Assembly: GCA_964017045.1 (NCBI GenBank) | Contig: OZ024806.1 | Location: 20,294,422 to 20,358,421 of the forward strand | Direction: 5' to 3' | Source: Omphiscola glabra | Taxonomy: Eukaryota > Mollusca > Gastropoda > Lymnaeidae | Length of the DNA: 64,000 nucleotides | Shown here: piece after piece, positions 49,601 through 53,039 of the stretch | Layout: every line of letters begins with the position of its first letter | How positions within the stretch are numbered: position 1 is the stretch's first letter | The notes under the pieces: generated by a model | The model's input: the letters and a program-made list of their open reading frames with translations, nothing else | Told to the model about the DNA's origin: nothing | Databases searched by the model: none | Position numbers and translations under genes: made by a program

Positions 49601-52263
49601 ATCAGAAGTACTGGTGACTATTTTTAAAGCACTATCAGAAGTACTAGTGACTATTTTTAAAGCACTATCAGAAGTACTAGTGACTATTTTTAAAGCACTA
49701 TCAGAAGTACTAGTGACTATTTTTAAAGCACTATCAGAAGTACTAGTGACTATTTTTAAAGCACTATTAGAAGTACTAAGTTACTATTTACATGACGCTT
49801 AACTCATTGATAACATTTCTATGTTATGTTCTACAGGTACAGACGATTGCGATGTTAAAGGAAAAGTGTCAGAAACTTTGTGTCAGTATGTTCCGTCACA
49901 ATATTAATTTGTCACAACATTAATCTGTCACAGCATCAATTTGTCACAGCATTAATTTGTCACAGCATTAATTTGTTACAACATTAATCTGCCACAACAT
50001 TAATTTGTCACAACATTAATTTGTCACAACATTAATCTGTCACAACATTAATTTGTCACAACATTAATTTGTCACAACATTAATTTGTCACAACATCAAT
50101 TTGTCACAGCATTAATTTGTCACAGCATTAATTTGTTACAACATTAATCTGCCACAACATTAATTTGTCACAACATTAATTTGTCACAACATCAATTTGT
50201 CACAACATCAATTTGTCACAGCATTAATTTGTTACAACATTAATCTGCCACAACATTAATTTGTCACAACATTAATTTGTCACAACATTAATTTGTCACA
50301 GCATTAATTTGTCACAGCATTAATTTGTTACAACATTAATCTGCCACAACATTAATTTGTCATAACATTAATTTGTCACAACATTAATCTGTCACAATAT
50401 TAATTTGTCACAACATTAAACTAAATACCCTCAGATCTGGTTATACTTATCAGGCATTCGTTCATAAAACTCTTTTTTTATTGTTTCACCCCAAGGTGGA
50501 CGTGTAAAATTATTATATGAAAACATTGCTTTCCGTTCGATTCTCTTTTCTTTTAAAAATTCTTTGCTAGTAAAATAATTATTTTGTTTAAAGCTTATAA
50601 ATTATAAATAGTTTCTGTAAAGTTAATATATTTGTTTAAAAAATTGTCTTTCGTTTGTTTATTAATGTTGTTTGTTGTTGTTTGTTGTTGTTTGTTTTGT
50701 TGTTTTTTTTGGGGAGGGGGGTTGTTAAACATGTTGCTGAAAGTTTATGAATTCATGCGACTTCAATTTGTTTCAGTTCAAAGGACCGGACAGCAGCCAT
50801 GATGAAAAAGTAAGTCACTTGACCATGAGAACGGTGTAAATTACAAGCCTGCACAAATCAAAATGTATGAAGGGTTGTAATACTTTATGAAAAACTTTTG
50901 CGGGCCGAAAGAAAATAGGACAGGGATGAGGGAAGTTACTAAGAAGGTAATAATAATAAAGAATATGTATTTACTTATCGGGCCACAAAGTGGGTGCTGA
51001 CGGGCCACATGTGGCCCGCGGGCCTTATGTTGTGCAGGCATGGTGTAAAACTAGCGATGATTCAATGACGTGGAACAAAAGTTGTCAGTTGTTTTGTTGG
51101 TGTTGGGTGTGTGTGTGTGTTGTTGTTGTTGTTTTTTTTTTGGGGGGGTGGGGGTAGGACAGCGTAATATAGAAGAATTGGTTATTAAATATGAAGATAA
51201 CTATACTTATAATTTGTAAACTGATACAGTGTACTCTCTAAATTTTAAATAATCTTTACATTTTTTTAAATAGAAAGTCAGGCCAGGATAAGGATTCTCA
51301 TACGGTGAGTCAATGTAAGGAAGTTATAATTTTATAGAAAAGGGATGTAAGAATGTTATAATTTATAAAAGGGTCGATGTGAGAATGTTATAATTTATAA
51401 AGGGGTCGATGTAAGAATGTTATAATTTATAAAAGGGTTGATGTAAGAATGTTATAATTTATAAAAGGGTCGATGTGAGAATGTTATAATTTATAAAGGG
51501 GTCGATGTAAGAATGTGATAATTTATAAAAGGGTCGATGTAAGAATGTTATAATTTATAAAAGGGTCGATGTAAGAATGGTATAATTTATAAAGGGGTCG
51601 ATGTGAGAATGTTATAATTTATAAAGGGGTCGATGTGAGAATGTCATAATTTTATACAAAAGCCAAAGTTTTTTTTCGAGTTCACGTGATCAAGCTTCGT
51701 TCGGCATTTTGATGGTTGACACAGTTGTACTTATAATAAGATGATGAGGACAATCATATGTCCCACATTAAAACGACAGAATATAATGAGATAACCAGAG
51801 GCGTGCCAAGGACAAATGACGCCAATGGCACATGCCTTGCCCTGTCACATCAGCGGTCGGTACGCCCCTGGAAAGTAGTCATTACATCAGCGGTCGGTAC
51901 GCCCCTGGAAAGTAGTCATTACATCAGCGGTCGGTACGCCCCTGGAAAGTAGTCATCACATCAGCGGTCGGTACGCCCCTGGAAAGTAGTCATCACATCA
52001 GCGGTCGGTACGCCCCTGGAAAGTAGTCATTACATCAGCGGTCGGTACGCCCCTGGAAAGTAGTCATTACATCAGCGGTCGGTACGCCCCTGGAAAGTAG
52101 TCATTACATCAGCGTACAGCTGTTTTATTTGATTTGTAAAGTATGTTTTAAATCCTTTTCACATTTTCCAATTATAGAAATTTGAACCGTGTGACACTTT
52201 CTTTCATCCCAGCTTGATGTGGAGAAGACGTTTGGAGTTGTCATTGTCAAGTGCACTCTGTGA
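13169..52263 (+). CDS. Secreted micro-exon protein, four Cys/Trp modules (whole gene)
   Basis: This is a spliced gene of 33 coding exons, which I give individually below. Start: ATG at 13169, just after an acceptor at 13151, followed by a classic signal peptide. Stop: TGA at 52261-52263. The product is about 500 residues. Residues 1-24 are the signal peptide; 25-96 are a Pro/Arg/Asp/Gly-rich region. Four modules follow, each encoded by exon cassette L-A-B-C-D with consensus [VI]xxGSCx4WxxA (A), CxxK (B), a variable C and a C-x3-C or related pair in D. Then a short acidic tail. Sequons are frequent (NGS in three A exons, NFT, NHT, NYT, NAT). Four cysteines per module suggest two disulfides in an extracellular protein. 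Nearly every exon is 3n long and phase 0-0, so skipping any of them keeps the frame. That plan resembles schistosome micro-exon genes; homology is not claimed. Weak points are exon 4, exon 10, and whether exons 2-10 and 11-35 belong to one transcript. I do not recognise the domain. Confidence 0.8.
13483..14045. repeat. Intron 2 minisatellite, 49-bp unit, about 11 copies
   Basis: The unit is TCTGTAGTTGGGTTAAGATA followed by GTTGCCAGTTATCAGCCAAC and AGATTCTGG. Confidence 0.95.
14111..14140 (+). CDS. Exon 3 (30 nt): KQGERGPPNE
   Basis: Acceptor after a T-run (TTTTTTTTAG), donor GAA|GTTAGT. Phase 0-0, first exon of the Pro/Arg/Asp-rich region. Confidence 0.75.
14342..14358 (+). CDS. Exon 4 (17 nt, or 15 nt with a weaker donor)
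   Basis: The acceptor is TTCGTTCCAG and the strong donor GTGAGT begins at 14359, giving 17 nt. That breaks the 3n pattern. Using the weaker GTGTGA donor at 14357 gives 15 nt (DYPDQ) and keeps the frame. One extra G at the acceptor would give 18 nt reading GLPRPS, which fits its neighbours. Possible causes are an indel (real or assembly), exon skipping or a genuine frame switch. Confidence 0.5.
14587..14622 (+). CDS. Exon 5 (36 nt): GSPPPRDEDKDA
   Basis: CCTTACAG acceptor, GCA|GTGAGT donor, phase 0-0. Shares the Pro-Arg followed by acidic residues pattern with exons 6 and 7. Confidence 0.78.
14729..14908 (-). mobile_element. SPIN-like hAT MITE, copy 1
   Basis: The left end reads ACGGTTCTCAACCTGTTGGT, then CGTGACCCCTTT; the right end reads GTCACTGCATTAGGAATTTT and then GAGATCTACTG. 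Interior words TACAGTTATGAAGTAGCAA and GAGGAACTGTATTTAAGGG match what I recall of the SPIN hAT family. It is flanked by 8-bp duplications CCCTAGAT (14721-14728) and CCCTAGAC (14909-14916), 7 of 8 matching, as expected for hAT. Confidence 0.75.
15403..15432 (+). CDS. Exon 6 (30 nt): SRSPRPDDDA
   Basis: TTGTTTCAG acceptor, GCA|GTAAGT donor, phase 0-0. Closely resembles exon 7 (SRSDRP), implying exon duplication. Confidence 0.82.
15782..15817 (+). CDS. Exon 7 (36 nt): SRSDRPTGQPRE
   Basis: CTTTCCAG acceptor, GAG|GTGGGT donor, phase 0-0. The RPTG word is repeated in exon 8. Confidence 0.8.
15890..16150. repeat. Intron 7 degenerate tandem repeat
   Basis: Loose 17-26-bp repeats built around TACTGTCACAACATGTCAC. 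Confidence 0.75.
16292..16642. repeat. Intron 7 minisatellite, 12-bp unit, about 29 copies
   Basis: Unit GTCTAGGTCARC, with CAGCGT and CAACGT variants interspersed. Confidence 0.95.
16779..16955. repeat. Intron 7 minisatellite, 22-bp unit, about 7 copies
   Basis: Unit AATTTCTATTTCACTAACTG followed by TC. Confidence 0.93.
17242..17280 (+). CDS. Exon 8 (39 nt): TRPTGAPANASGN
   Basis: CTGTTTCAG acceptor, AAC|GTAAGT donor, phase 0-0. Carries an N-A-S glycosylation sequon. Confidence 0.82.
17515..17544 (+). CDS. Exon 9 (30 nt): RPEGKGSKND
   Basis: CTAACAG acceptor, GAC|GTAAGT donor, phase 0-0. Last exon of the Pro/Arg-rich series; in the long form it would join exon 11 in frame. Confidence 0.8.
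17575..18212. repeat. Intron 9 minisatellite, about 43-bp unit, about 14 copies
   Basis: The unit is TCAACGTGAAACATATTCTT followed by TATCACACGAAACATAATCT and CTG. Larger blocks of several units recur, so there is higher-order structure. Confidence 0.93.
18517..18553 (+). other. Exon 10 (37 nt): alternative stop-containing exon
   Basis: Acceptor TTATTCCAG, donor CTG|GTGAGT. In the main frame it reads KPQRG then TAG (18532-18534), which would end a short isoform of about 100 residues. A second donor, GTTAGT at 18530, would give a 13-nt exon that avoids the stop. The long form must skip it. Its position just before polyadenylation signals supports an alternative 3' end. Confidence 0.5.
18957..19165 (+). 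other. Alternative terminal exon with AATAAA signals
   Basis: A strong acceptor (T-run then CCCCAG at 18956) precedes this stretch. Overlapping AATAAA hexamers lie at 19136-19141 and 19141-19146. Joined to exon 10 at its GTTAGT donor, the frame reads DGIETICYFSVIQDCEHVTS, then IKNCIK and a TGA at 19034. Joined at the GTGAGT donor after TAG it would be 3' UTR. Which is used cannot be told from sequence alone. Confidence 0.45.
19417..19821. repeat. Minisatellite, 37-bp unit, about 10 copies
   Basis: The unit is AACATTCAATAGCCCATTAC followed by ATGTAACACAGGTACAG. It ends exactly where the TIR element at 19830 begins. Confidence 0.95.
19830..20674. mobile_element. DNA element with CAGTGGCGTAGC inverted ends
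   Basis: Left end CAGTGGCGTAGC, right end GCTACGCCACTG, exact inverses 845 bp apart. The flanking 8-mers TCTCATGA and CCCCATAA match at 5 of 8 positions, a possible decayed target duplication. The interior has only short frames and a CT microsatellite (about 20560-20620). Probably a non-autonomous or degraded hAT-like element. Confidence 0.65.
21625..21995. repeat. Minisatellite, about 27/54-bp unit
   Basis: Alternating half-units RTATTTAAGCCAACTAATGC and GTATGTAAGACAAATCAAGC; the 54-bp composite is repeated 3 times in the middle. Confidence 0.9.
21996..22745. other. Intronic or intergenic sequence, nothing recognised
   Basis: AT-rich unique sequence. No exon of the micro-exon type with matching splice sites was found here. 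Confidence 0.5.
22748..23023. repeat. Minisatellite, 51-bp unit, 5 copies
   Basis: Unit begins TATATCTCCATAATACCAAA and continues TGACATAGCTGACTGTAAGT and CACATTGCTAG. Nearly identical copies. Confidence 0.95.
23385..23795. repeat. Minisatellite, 43-bp unit with donor-like motif, about 9 copies
   Basis: Unit begins GTTCACAACTAGTGGGTGAG and continues TATTGTTGATGACGGCTTGT and GCT. Each copy carries CTAG-TGG-GTGAGTATTG, i.e. an AG, a few bases and a consensus 5' splice site, as if an exon-intron junction had been amplified. Confidence 0.93.
24605..24764. repeat. AT-rich GATCAATAAAAT repeat, left part
   Basis: Degenerate short-period repeat interrupted by the solo LTR; continues at 25613-25870. 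Confidence 0.85.
24769..25608 (-). mobile_element. Solo LTR with a U3 minisatellite
   Basis: On the minus strand it starts TGTGGAGTGTCCAGAC and ends ATTATCTTCA, i.e. TG...CA. A 4-bp duplication GTAT flanks it (24765-24768 and 25609-25612). It carries TATAAAA (complement of 24998-25004) and AATAAA (complement of 24880-24885) in LTR order. No internal region, primer-binding site or second LTR is present, so it is a solo LTR. It interrupts a GATCAATAAAAT repeat. Family not assigned; Gypsy or BEL type would fit the duplication length. Confidence 0.8.
25160..25608. repeat. Minisatellite inside LTR U3, 35-bp unit, about 12 copies
   Basis: Unit GGGTCGACTATTGTCTGGAC followed by ATCKGGGCACTCCAT. It lies upstream of the LTR TATA box in element orientation. 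Confidence 0.95.
25613..25870. repeat. AT-rich GATCAATAAAAT repeat, right part
   Basis: Same degenerate repeat as on the left side of the solo LTR. Confidence 0.8.
25967..26020 (+). CDS. Exon 11 (54 nt, linker L1): VHAGARGDKESGGTAFGK
   Basis: TTATCACAG acceptor, AAG|GTAAGA donor, phase 0-0. Same length as exon 16 (L2) and in the same position before an A exon. Confidence 0.82.
26314..26672. repeat. Intron 11 minisatellite, 22-23-bp unit, about 16 copies
   Basis: Unit GGAGGCTGTGCCGCGAGATG followed by GG(G). Strongly G-rich on plus; gives long spurious frames on both strands. Confidence 0.95.
27001..27075 (+). mobile_element. tRNA-derived SINE head (candidate)
   Basis: GCTGGGCAGCCGAGTGGTCT fits a class II (Leu/Ser-like) tRNA A box. 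GGAGTTCACATCCCG 45-50 bases on fits a B box (GGTTCGANTCC) with minor changes. It does not fold into a clean tRNA, so a SINE promoter region is more likely than a tRNA gene. Confidence 0.5.
27893..28172. repeat. Intron 11 minisatellite, 15-bp unit, about 18 copies
   Basis: Unit AATAAGTTATAAACC with AGACC and AAAAC variants. Confidence 0.95.
28212..28253 (+). CDS. Exon 12 (42 nt, A1): VSQGSCDLAVWMEA
   Basis: GATTGCAG acceptor, GCG|GTGAGT donor, phase 0-0. Same length and Cys6/Trp11/Ala14 positions as exons 17, 24 and 29. Confidence 0.9.
28655..28776. repeat. Intron 12 minisatellite, 13-bp unit, 9 copies
   Basis: Unit TCTCAAACTGTTG, immediately upstream of exon 13. Confidence 0.95.
28815..28853 (+). 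CDS. Exon 13 (39 nt, B1): GQEKCDFKYPEKS
   Basis: TTCTTTCAG acceptor, TCG|GTAAGT donor, phase 0-0. Cys5 and Lys8 align with the B exons of the other modules. Confidence 0.88.
29085..30260 (+). pseudogene. Non-LTR retrotransposon reverse transcriptase, frameshifted
   Basis: Readable in several frames in order. GVVSEAFPVSSGV is followed by VLAPTLFSIFFSL, then LFADDAALTSYTEEGLQRLV with the catalytic FADD motif (about 29337). Then VYQACVLSTLLYGSEVWTTY, then VRRMEKDRIPKMLLYGVL, and last a C-terminal zinc-finger-like FSCEKCSRDCHSRIGLVSH. Frame changes near 29165, 29450 and 29870 and an in-frame stop near 29230 show it is dead. It sits in intron 13, same strand as the gene. Confidence 0.9.
30851..30883 (+). 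CDS. Exon 14 (33 nt, C1): HNDGDKHKYHE
   Basis: TTTGTTGCAG acceptor, GAG|GTGAGT donor, phase 0-0. Histidine-rich; the equivalent exon in module 2 is the long repeat exon 19. Confidence 0.85.
31239..31277 (+). CDS. Exon 15 (39 nt, D1): MKKECMDNFCKKC
   Basis: TATCTACAG acceptor, TGT|GTAAGT donor, phase 0-0. Ends module 1 with three cysteines where the other D exons have two. Confidence 0.88.
31383..31616 (+). mobile_element. LINE 3' end, second copy
   Basis: Matches the last part of the LINE at 29085-30260: AACGAAGCCCTTGCAAGAAA, then a C2H2-like segment SCVKCRRDCHSRIGLVSHSS, then a GTGAAGACGGAAGGATGCCA-type tail. It is better preserved than the first copy and lies in intron 15. Confidence 0.85.
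31795..31868. repeat. Short tandem repeat, 19-bp unit, 4 copies
   Basis: Unit GAGTGCCTGCCATAGTACT. Confidence 0.9.
32440..32900. repeat. Intron 15 minisatellite, 16-17-bp unit, about 28 copies
   Basis: Unit GGTCGGTAAAACCCTA with recurring variant order (TACCC, AAACCC, CCTGAG), showing block duplication. Confidence 0.95.
33578..33692. repeat. Tandem repeat, 30-bp unit, 4 copies
   Basis: Unit CCTAACCTGAACCCTAAATC followed by TATCCCTCAC. The CCCTAA words are incidental, not a telomere array. Confidence 0.92.
33945..34860. repeat. Intron 15 minisatellite, 19-bp unit, about 48 copies, higher-order
   Basis: Unit GAAGCGGATTGGGAGAAAT. The variant series starting GAAGAGGATTAGGAGAAAT (about 34064) is repeated in the same order from about 34454, so a block of about 390 bp duplicated. 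Confidence 0.95.
34981..35034 (+). CDS. Exon 16 (54 nt, L2): ERLDNGNKPDDEPTYFSK
   Basis: GACTTCCAG acceptor, AAG|GTATGT donor, phase 0-0. The donor lies at the head of a 24-bp tandem repeat that also copies the donor (next entry). Confidence 0.85.
35035..35136 (+). repeat. 24-bp tandem repeat of a 5' splice site, 4 copies
   Basis: Each unit begins GTATGT or GTGTGT and ends AAG or GAG, so donors recur at 35035, 35059, 35083 and 35107. Readthrough stays in frame, adding VCTRVVKK, VCTHTVIE and VCTNTFYK, before VCIHTVSEE and TGA at 35134. Confidence 0.85.
35884..35925 (+). CDS. Exon 17 (42 nt, A2): VLNGSCNIHEWKIA
   Basis: GTTACAG acceptor, GCG|GTGAGT donor, phase 0-0. Contains an NGS sequon and the module Cys and Trp. 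Confidence 0.9.
36064..36220 (+). repeat. Dispersed repeat family, copy 2 (intron 17)
   Basis: GGCTGAAAATTTGACGGAAT, GTGGGTCAATTAG and GAAACACACGAAGAAAAGCG in the same order as at 3419-3580. Confidence 0.72.
36293..36334 (+). CDS. Exon 18 (42 or 36 nt, B2): AFQQCGDKMWHQ(VR)
   Basis: GAATGCAG acceptor. The stronger donor GTAAGA gives 42 nt; GTACGG six bases earlier gives 36 nt. Both keep phase 0. The CGDK word recurs in exons 25 and 30. Confidence 0.85.
36728..36958 (+). CDS. Exon 19 (231 nt, C2): W/G/H-rich coding repeat
   Basis: CCTACAG acceptor, GAG|GTAAGA donor, phase 0-0, 77 codons. It starts NFSSNGGNFTH, then six units of consensus T[GS]WGK[SF][DN]H, a degenerate TDWGSHNR, and PGWWHHNATE. 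The DNA repeat is 24 bp, divisible by three. It is by far the longest exon and occupies the slot that is 33-39 nt in other modules. Sequons NFS, NFT, NHT and NAT are present. Regular His and Trp could bind metal or drive assembly; that is speculation. Confidence 0.88.
37481..37525 (+). CDS. Exon 20 (45 nt, D2): REKADWFKDSCQRIC
   Basis: CTTCACAG acceptor, TGC|GTGAGT donor, phase 0-0. Cys11 and Cys15 align with exons 27 and 32. Confidence 0.88.
37540..38040. repeat. Degenerate intron array rich in TGACGTCA palindromes
   Basis: Repeats of GYGTGACGTCATCTAACATC, with perfect TGACGTCA at 37576, 37818, 37929 and 37952, and a (GT)n run at 37616-37657. Confidence 0.8.
38150..38191 (+). CDS. Exon 21 (42 nt): IPKQKSSENHNVEK
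   Basis: AAATTCAG acceptor after a T-run, AAG|GTAAGT donor, phase 0-0. Extra inter-module spacer. Confidence 0.75.
38360..38386 (+). CDS. Exon 22 (27 nt): RSVGNGGLQ
   Basis: TTTGCAG acceptor, CAA|GTAAAT donor (weaker), phase 0-0. Extra spacer only 168 nt after exon 21. Confidence 0.6.
38590..38880. repeat. Degenerate repeat of ATTTCCATCAATTTCCATAC
   Basis: Loose tandem copies, AT-rich, followed by a poly-G run near 38885-38897. Confidence 0.8.
39095..40578. repeat. Intron 22 minisatellite, 22-bp unit, about 67 copies
   Basis: Two subfamilies: GGCCAGCCAGTGCAGGAGTA+AG (39095-39960) and GGCCAGCCAGAGCCGGGGTA+AG (39960-40578), with a sharp switch. Units carry GGGTAAGG or GAGTAAGG, close to a 5' splice site, and CCAG. 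A spurious frame of over 500 codons crosses it on the minus strand. Confidence 0.96.
40820..40870 (+). CDS. Exon 23 (51 nt, L3): LGHVAQVSVPEVSSYDA
   Basis: CCTGCAG acceptor, GCG|GTAAGA donor, phase 0-0. The SSYDA end resembles SAYDK of exon 28. Confidence 0.82.
41195..41236 (+). CDS. Exon 24 (42 nt, A3): VLNGSCSNDDWEKA
   Basis: GATCCAG acceptor, GCT|GTGAGT donor, phase 0-0. Very close to exon 17. Confidence 0.9.
41437..41463 (+). CDS. Exon 25 (27 nt, B3): KIERCGDKF
   Basis: ATTTCAG acceptor, TTT|GTAAGT donor, phase 0-0. CGDK at the conserved position; shortest B exon. Confidence 0.87.
41650..41688 (+). CDS. Exon 26 (39 nt, C3): TKISFEKTRNYTE
   Basis: CTCTTTCAG acceptor, GAG|GTGAGC donor, phase 0-0. 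NYT sequon. Confidence 0.85.
42174..42335 (+). mobile_element. SPIN-like hAT MITE, copy 2 (intron 26)
   Basis: Left end CAGTGGTTCTCAACCATCCT then AATGCCGCGACCC. Later TTAGGCGACCCCTGTGAAAG and GGTCGTTCGACCCC. This is the opposite orientation to copy 1 and is truncated before its right terminus. Confidence 0.78.
42441..42485 (+). CDS. Exon 27 (45 nt, D3): EEHEHWRSSFCHKFC
   Basis: AATTCCAG acceptor, TGC|GTAAGT donor, phase 0-0. Same length and Cys spacing as exon 20. Confidence 0.9.
42552..44050. repeat. Intron 27 minisatellite, 35-bp unit, then composite array
   Basis: Unit GACCCTACCAGCACAACGGG followed by GTAACATCTCCTCTC, about 28 copies to 43530. After that, a second block (GCACGGATGTATCTAAGCAA then AGTATAGTGCCCCTGTATTG) alternates with 35-bp units about 6 times. 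Confidence 0.96.
44690..44746 (+). CDS. Exon 28 (57 nt, L4): RALNDVKHKTDIQQSAYDK
   Basis: CATCAACAG acceptor, AAG|GTAAGT donor, phase 0-0. Longest linker exon. Confidence 0.85.
44815..45180. mobile_element. GC-rich insertion with TAAGTAAGTTAGTTAG tail
   Basis: Base composition is sharply GC-rich against AT-rich flanks. The block ends in TTAAGTAAGTTAGTTAGTG, a simple tail typical of LINE or SINE 3' ends. No frame is recognisable. Confidence 0.45.
45430..45570. repeat. Tandem repeat, about 37-bp unit, 3 copies
   Basis: Unit GACTCTAACTGAGCAATCCA followed by TGTCAATGTGTGTCCAA. Confidence 0.88.
45660..45800 (-). mobile_element. Penelope-like terminus (minus strand)
   Basis: On the minus strand CTGCTGAGGAAGACTCTTGG then CCGAAACGTTCTTC (complement of about 45748-45781). 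The CTGAGGAAGACTC...GGCCGAAACGTT signature recalls Penelope-like element ends and shares GCCGAAACGTT with 11705-11715. Confidence 0.4.
46221..46262 (+). CDS. Exon 29 (42 nt, A4): IVNGSCCPWFWGQA
   Basis: GCGTTACAG acceptor, GCG|GTGAGT donor, phase 0-0. Carries an extra Cys next to the conserved one and two extra aromatic residues. Confidence 0.9.
46402..46440 (+). CDS. Exon 30 (39 nt, B4): ARERCGDKVKITF
   Basis: TATTTTCAG acceptor, TTC|GTAAGA donor, phase 0-0. Confidence 0.9.
46690..47375. repeat. Intron 30 minisatellite, about 17-18-bp unit
   Basis: Unit ACATGACAGAATCAATG with GGCGTG and AACAAAG variants; larger blocks recur after 47090. Confidence 0.93.
47626..47661 (+). CDS. Exon 31 (36 nt, C4): SDDGWRNDKDVV
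   Basis: TTTTTTCACAG acceptor, GTC|GTAAGT donor, phase 0-0. Confidence 0.83.
47757..48470. repeat. Intron 31 minisatellite, 24-bp unit, about 29 copies
   Basis: Unit GAGTTGATAGAGGGTGGAAT followed by GTAA. Confidence 0.96.
48485..48755. repeat. Related 24-27-bp array, about 10 copies
   Basis: Unit GATGCTAGAGGGTGGGATGT followed by GTAA; it shares AGAGGGTGGRATGTRTAA with the preceding array, so probably derived from it. Confidence 0.92.
49540..49798. repeat. Intron 31 minisatellite, 33-bp unit, about 8 copies
   Basis: Unit AGTGACTATTTTTAAAGCAC followed by TATCAGAAGTACT. Reads as an open frame only because 33 is divisible by three. Confidence 0.95.
49837..49881 (+). CDS. Exon 32 (45 nt, D4): VQTIAMLKEKCQKLC
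   Basis: TTCTACAG acceptor. The donor is the non-optimal TGT|GTCAGT. The GTATGT four bases further on would shift frame into a stop in exon 33, so GTCAGT is preferred. Length and Cys spacing match exons 20 and 27. Confidence 0.8.
49895..50420. repeat. Intron 32 minisatellite, 16-bp unit, about 32 copies
   Basis: Unit CACAACATTAATTTGT, with blocks of variants in repeating order. Starts almost at the exon 32 donor. Confidence 0.96.
50777..50809 (+). CDS. Exon 33 (33 nt): FKGPDSSHDEK
   Basis: TTGTTTCAG acceptor, AAA|GTAAGT donor, phase 0-0. First exon of the C-terminal tail. Confidence 0.8.
50841..51041. mobile_element. hAT MITE with perfect 8-bp duplication (intron 33)
   Basis: GGTGTAAA flanks both sides (50833-50840 and 51042-51049). 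The subterminal inverse pair is GCCTGCACAA and TTGTGCAGGC. The right part has GGCCACATGTGGCCCGCGGG, a word common in hAT MITEs. 201 bp, no coding capacity. Confidence 0.85.
51287..51304 (+). CDS. Exon 34 (18 nt): DKDSHT
   Basis: CAGGCCAG acceptor, ACG|GTGAGT donor, phase 0-0. Using an upstream AG (AAATAG at 51273) would bring TAA in frame, so the 18-nt version is required for readthrough. Confidence 0.65.
51330..51655. repeat. Intron 34 minisatellite, about 32-bp unit, about 10 copies
   Basis: Unit GGGTCGATGTAAGAATGTTA followed by TAATTTATAAAA. Confidence 0.95.
51849..52115. repeat. Intron 34 minisatellite, 37-bp unit, 7 copies
   Basis: Unit ACATCAGCGGTCGGTACGCC followed by CCTGGAAAGTAGTCATT; nearly identical copies suggest recent expansion. 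Confidence 0.96.
52213..52263 (+). CDS. Exon 35: terminal coding exon with stop
   Basis: TTTCATCCCAG acceptor. Reads LDVEKTFGVVIVKCTL then TGA at 52261-52263. It adds a lone cysteine near the C-terminus. Confidence 0.85.
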   Translation, partial: LDVEKTFGVVIVKCTL

Positions 52264-52278
52264 CCCCCAGCTCCCTTC

Positions 52279-52284
52279 AATAAA
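52279..52284 (+). terminator. Polyadenylation signal AATAAA
   Basis: AATAAA lies 16 bases after the stop, with a GT-rich TGTGTTCATTT about 30 bases downstream. Cleavage near 52300-52310 gives a very short 3' UTR. Confidence 0.85.
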
Positions 52285-52329
52285 GGCTTTGAATCGAATG
52301 CTTACTTCAATGTGTTCATTTACTTTATG

Positions 52330-52565
52330 CGTTTTTTAATGAGTTTATTTATGAGTTTATGTATGAGTTTATGTTTGCGTTTATGTATGCGTTTATTTAT
52401 GAGTTTATTAATGCGTTTATTTATGAGTTTATTTATGCGTTAATTTATGAGTTTATTTATGCGTTTATTTTATGAGTTTATTTATGCGTTTATTTATGAG
52501 TTTATTTTTTATTTTTATTTATGAGTTTATTTATGCGTTTATTTATGCGTTTATTTATGCGTTTA
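52330..52565. repeat. Tandem repeat, 12-bp unit, about 19 copies
   Basis: Unit TTTATTTATGAG alternating with TTTATTTATGCG, immediately downstream of the gene. Confidence 0.93.
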
Positions 52566-52858
52566 CACCTCAAGTAAAAAAAAATAAAAAATCTATTTTT
52601 ACATCTCTCTAAATCCAAATACAAATGTTAACGTCTGTTTCGGAAGCTACCATAATTATAGAATACTAGTTTTTTTTTCTACCCCCACCCCACCCCCCCC
52701 CCCCCCCAACCCCGACTCAAATTTTGTATCAAAGTTACAGTACCCAGAAATTTTTACATACATTTCTACAATACAGCACAGCTTTTTATACATTGATTAT
52801 TGCAGTTATGATTGATCTTCATGGAAGAAGCGCGCGCACACACACGCGCGATCTAAGG

Positions 52859-53028
52859 CAGTGCTACTCAAAGTGGTGGTCCGTGGGCCATCATCCGCCG
52901 GTCCGCAGAAGTTTTCAAGAAAACTCATTTCGCTACCACGTCAGTACAAGAAAAATAGTGCACCGGTCCCTGGTGCAATGGAAAAAATTCCTGCCGGTCC
53001 GCCATACTAAAAAGTTTGAGAAGCACTG
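52859..53028. mobile_element. hAT MITE with near-perfect 8-bp duplication
   Basis: Ends CAGTGCTACTCAAAGT and AGTTTGAGAAGCACTG are inverted repeats. Flanks ATCTAAGG (52851-52858) and ATCCAAGG (53029-53036) match 7 of 8. 170 bp, non-coding. Confidence 0.85.
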
Positions 53029-53039
53029 ATCCAAGGGAT

